Below, in pieces: positions 63,001 to 64,000 of a DNA stretch of 64,000 nucleotides. Positions within the stretch are counted from its first letter, which is position 1. Each line of letters opens with the position of its first letter. The notes below the pieces were generated by a model. The model did no database searches and was not told the origin of the DNA. It worked only from the letters and a program-made list of their open reading frames with translations. The translations under genes and the position numbers were made by a program. The DNA is taken from contig NC_008027.1 of the NCBI RefSeq assembly GCF_000026105.1, positions 3,176,501 to 3,240,500 on the forward strand, written 5' to 3'. This stretch comes from Pseudomonas entomophila L48 (GTDB lineage Bacteria > Pseudomonadota > Gammaproteobacteria > Pseudomonadales > Pseudomonadaceae).

Positions 63001-64000
63001 GTCGGCCACCGCGAACAGCGCCAGCCGAGCCTCGCGCCAGACCACTTGTACGGGTTGCGGCAAACCGTCCCACAGCACCGAGGTGCGCAGTGCGTCATGG
63101 CGCGCGATGACCCTATCCAGTGCCTCGGCAAAGGCATTCAGCCGCTCACGGCTGGCGAAGGCCATTTGCGAGACCAGCACATAGGGGTCGTGCTCCGGCG
63201 AACTGAGGTGGTGATAAAGGATCCCCTCCTGCAGCGGCGCCAGCGGGTAGATGTCCTGCACGTTGGCCGCGCCACCCGGTACCGTGGCGACGATCCGGTC
63301 GATGTCAGGCTGTTCCAGCGCCACCAAGGGCAGCATCGAAGGCGTGATACGCGTGCAGTCGGCCGCAATGACGTTGGCCGGCACCTGCACTCGACGGTTC
63401 TGGCCCAGCGTGGCGGCCAGTGCCGCCACGGTCGGCTGGCCGAACAGCGTGCGCACGTCGGCTACCAGGCCCGCCTGGCGCAGGCGCGCGGTGAGGCTCA
63501 CGGCCAGCAGCGAATGGCCGCCCAGTTCGAAGAAGTTGTCGTGCCGCCCCACCTGCTCGACGCCCAGCACCTCGGCCCAGATCGTCGCCATCGCGGCCTC
63601 GGTTTCGCCCACGGGTGCAACATAGGCCTGCTGCGGCTGGATTGACGGTTCCGGCAGAGCCTTGCGGTCGAGTTTGCCGTGAGGCGTCAGCGGCAGCGCC
63701 TCCAGGCGCGTGAAGGCCTGCGGCACCAGGTGCGCCGGCAGGCTGGATTGCAGGCCCTGGCGCAAGATTTCGACATCGACCGGCGCCGCCTCGGTGAACC
63801 AGGCCAGCAGGCGTTCGTTGCGCACCAGCAGCACGGCGTCGGCGATGCCTGCCTGGGCTTTCAGCGCTGCTTCGATCTCGCCCAACTCCACCCGTACGCC
63901 GCGAATCTTCACCTGGTCGTCGTTGCGCCCCTGGTAGTCCAGGGTGCCGTCGGCATTCCAGCGCACCAGGTCGCCGCTGCGGTACATCCGCGCGCCCGGC
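57064..64000 (-). CDS. etlB: Non-ribosomal peptide synthetase, C-terminal modules (EtlB-like, 5' partial)
   Basis: The frame is open through the right edge; about 2,311 codons are visible. Order from the edge: end of one adenylation domain and its T domain (~63.5 kb); C (dual type, HHIVLDH ~62.9 kb)-A (~61.5 kb)-T (~60.4 kb); C (dual, ~59.7 kb)-A (~58.3 kb)-T (~57.2 kb). Specificity residues: DAWQVGVVDK in the first full module (Gln-like) and DVWHLSLVDK in the last (Ser). All C domains, including the one that starts the next gene, are dual, so residues are D-configured. This fits residues 8-10 (…D-Gln9-D-Ser10) of entolysin. There is no thioesterase; the chain passes to EtlC through the docking domain. 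The TGA overlaps the next GTG. Confidence 0.9.
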   Translation of the reverse strand, partial: PGARMYRSGDLVRWNADGTLDYQGRNDDQVKIRGVRVELGEIEAALKAQAGIADAVLLVRNERLLAWFTEAAPVDVEILRQGLQSSLPAHLVPQAFTRLEALPLTPHGKLDRKALPEPSIQPQQAYVAPVGETEAAMATIWAEVLGVEQVGRHDNFFELGGHSLLAVSLTARLRQAGLVADVRTLFGQPTVAALAATLGQNRRVQVPANVIAADCTRITPSMLPLVALEQPDIDRIVATVPGGAANVQDIYPLAPLQEGILYHHLSSPEHDPYVLVSQMAFASRERLNAFAEALDRVIARHDALRTSVLWDGLPQPVQVVWREARLALFAVADAQAVPHALGLAQAPLVRLYHWPDPQGPGLLATLQFHHIVLDHTALEVIGQELVNNLQGLPAPTEPGAPYRNYVAQARLGISQAEHEAFFRAQLGDIDEPTLPFGLGDVQIDGQAIEEAQLWLDDALAARLRRQARQLGISVASLFHLAYARLLAAASGRDSVVFGTVLLGRLEGGEGAEQALGMFINTLPLRLDLAGLSLHEAAQAAQQRLSGLLVHEHASLALAQRCSGVAAPAPLFSAMLNYRHGSQASESKRLALQGIETLESSERSNYPLSLSVDDIGGRFRLVAMTPADVGAARVCGQMGQVLLGMAEALDQPQRLAVLQLPVLQDEERRRLLFDCNRTEVSRDVAQTLHGLIEAQAPEAIAVTAEQGELSYRQLNEQANRLAHHLIALGVKPDDRVAICVERGLSLVVGLLAILKAGGAYVPVDPDYPAERISHMLGDSQPRAVLVQGATRGLVGSPVTLVDMDQPTWAALPASNPQVPGLTSNHLAYVIYTSGSTGVPKGVMVEHRNVVNLVHWSAGLFPTSGAVLHKTPVSFDASVWELFWPLCSGLRLVLARPDGQRDPQYLVELIEQQQVGVVQFVPALLQQFLEQVGNRCSSLTDIVCGGGELTEALTRQVRERLPQARLHNVYGPTEATVDCSAWTLEPQDPLPHGPLPIGRPIDNTRLYVLDAHDQPVPFGVAGQLHIGGAGVTRGYFGLAEQQAERFIASPFVEGERLYRSGDLVRQRPDGVLEFLGRTDHQIKLRGLRIEPGEIETCLNRIAGVREALVLVHEHPHSGPRLVAYHTGEPQAADHLRAVLLAQLPEYMVPALFIHLDAMPLTPNGKPDRKALPVPDVQGREYEAPQGETERLLADIWAQLLGVEQVGRHDNFFELGGHSLLAVSLTARLRQAGLQADVRTLFGQPTVAALAATLGHSRQVAVPANQIPADCTHITPDMLPMVALEQAAIDRIVATVPGGAANVQDIYPLAPLQEGILYHHLSAPEHDPYVLGSRMAFASRERLEAFVDALNKVISRHDVLRTSVLWEGLPQAVQVVWRRTSLAVFEVADEAQVAHALPLEQAPLVRLYHWQDPNGPGLLSALRLHHIVLDHVAMEVIGRELAGYLQGAPVPSEPGVPYRNYVAQARLGVSQAEHEAFFRAQLGDIDEPTLPYGLVDVQVDVQSIEEAQLWLDDDLAAHLHQQARRLGISVASLFHLAYARLLAVASGRDSVVFGTVLLGRLEGGEGAEQALGMFINTLPLRLDLAGLSLREAAQATQQRLSGLLAHEHASLALAQRCSGVAAPTPLFSAMLNYRHGSQASEAQRQAAQGIETLESKERSNYPLGVNVDSIGERFRLVAMTPVEVGAVRICEQLSQVLQRMAQALDEQPEQPLLQLPVLAPAERLQVLQGFNDTRVDYDLEQTLHGMIEAQVRRTPDAVAVKAEEGGLTYRQLDEQANRLAHHLIALGVKPDDRVAICVERGLAMVVGLLAILKAGGAYVPVDPEYPAERIRHMLSDSAPVVVLVHAATRHVPEAATVPLIDLDRPSWLEQPVQAPVVKGLTPRHLAYVIYTSGSTGLPKGVMNEHAGVVNRLLWMQDAYQLGADDVVLQKTPFSFDVSVWEFLWPLQTGARLVMARPGGHRDPEYLREVIRAEQVSTLHFVPSMLDVFLAHGAVQPERLKRVLCSGEALPGALVRRFQAQLPTVELHNLYGPTEAAVDVSAWHCVTAPDNTPIGKPIANTTLYVLDGHGQPVPQGVAGELYIGGVQVARGYLNRAELTAERFLDDPFGTRPGGRLYRTGDLARHLADGNLEYLGRNDDQVKLRGLRIELGEIQACLTGIEGVKEAVVLAREQRLVAYCTGTPQSTEVLRAALLERLPEFMVPAQFIHLDALPLSPNGKLDRKALPVPEAVQSRVYEAPEGATEALLAKLWAELLGVERVGRHDNFFELGGHSLLAVTLISRLREAGLEADVRTLFEQPTLAGYAAITDRMEIVL
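57173..58828 (-). repeat. Duplicated Ser-module block, copy in etlB-like gene
   Basis: Partner of 47565-49220. Small differences are scattered, mostly third-position (for example in the Ser carrier domain: SRLREAG here, SRLRAQG there). The serine specificity residues are the same in both copies. Confidence 0.85.

Noticed and set aside
39310..64000. Putisolvin or xantholysin synthetase
   Set aside because: Putisolvin ends in a three-module protein (Leu-Val-Ser) and xantholysin has Gln at position 13. The visible codes Val-Leu-Ser-Ile with a preceding Ser fit entolysin better.
42557..64000. CRISPR or other short-repeat arrays
   Set aside because: The repeated strings are the conserved A, C and T domain motifs of the modules at about 3-kb spacing, not short regular repeats with spacers.
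1..64000. tRNA, rRNA, prophage or integrase-type island borders
   Set aside because: No tRNA cloverleaf, rRNA segment, integrase or phage structural gene was recognised by eye; the only mobile signs are REPs and the small MITE-like element.

Overview
The window looks like the chromosome of a fluorescent Pseudomonas of the P. putida / P. entomophila side of the genus. The signs are uniformly high GC, several families of GTAGGAGC-headed REP repeats between genes, typical Pseudomonas housekeeping families, and a non-ribosomal peptide synthetase (NRPS) whose predicted product order matches the cyclic lipopeptide entolysin, known from the insect pathogen P. entomophila. This assignment rests on reading protein families and specificity residues by eye; no database search was possible.

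Layout. (1) 0-5.7 kb: the 3' end of a leucine-rich-repeat NEL-type ubiquitin ligase, convergent with a UvrD-family helicase. (2) 5.9-19.4 kb: a pirin, AraC and LuxR regulators, a HisN-type phosphatase, a HAD phosphatase, a DUF899 protein, a bile-acid-symporter-like carrier, a class C beta-lactamase followed by a GST, a small unknown protein behind a strongly structured leader, a 101-bp MITE-like element, a truncated haemoglobin, small unknown proteins, YbjQ, an EamA exporter and an NCS1 permease. (3) 19.5-25.7 kb: two tandem subtilisin-type autotransporters. (4) 26-34.7 kb: ChrA, a PstS/OmpA fusion, a two-component system, a lipoprotein pair, TerC, a DUF1330 protein and a RibB/RibA-like protein. 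(5) 35.3-39.2 kb: a polyamine-type ABC importer operon. (6) 39.3-64 kb, all on the minus strand: the 3' part of one NRPS gene (etlB-like), a complete four-module NRPS gene (etlC-like), then macA and macB.

How the parts work together. The NRPS genes overlap by 4 bp (GTGA). Specificity residues and condensation-domain types predict the order ...D-X, D-Gln, D-Ser, L-Val, L-Leu, D-Ser, L-Ile, ending in two thioesterases; MacAB would export the product. The NEL protein, the two S8 autotransporters and the lipopeptide are all plausible tools for acting on a host or competitor. The ABC operon and the divergent DUF1330/ribB-like pair share an 11-bp motif and are probably under one regulator.

The most unexplained items are the multi-hairpin leader before the gene at 14686, the shared operator at 33.55 and 35.16 kb, a REP palindrome that supplies the stop codons of two convergent genes, and a near-identical 1.6 kb Ser-module block present in both NRPS genes.
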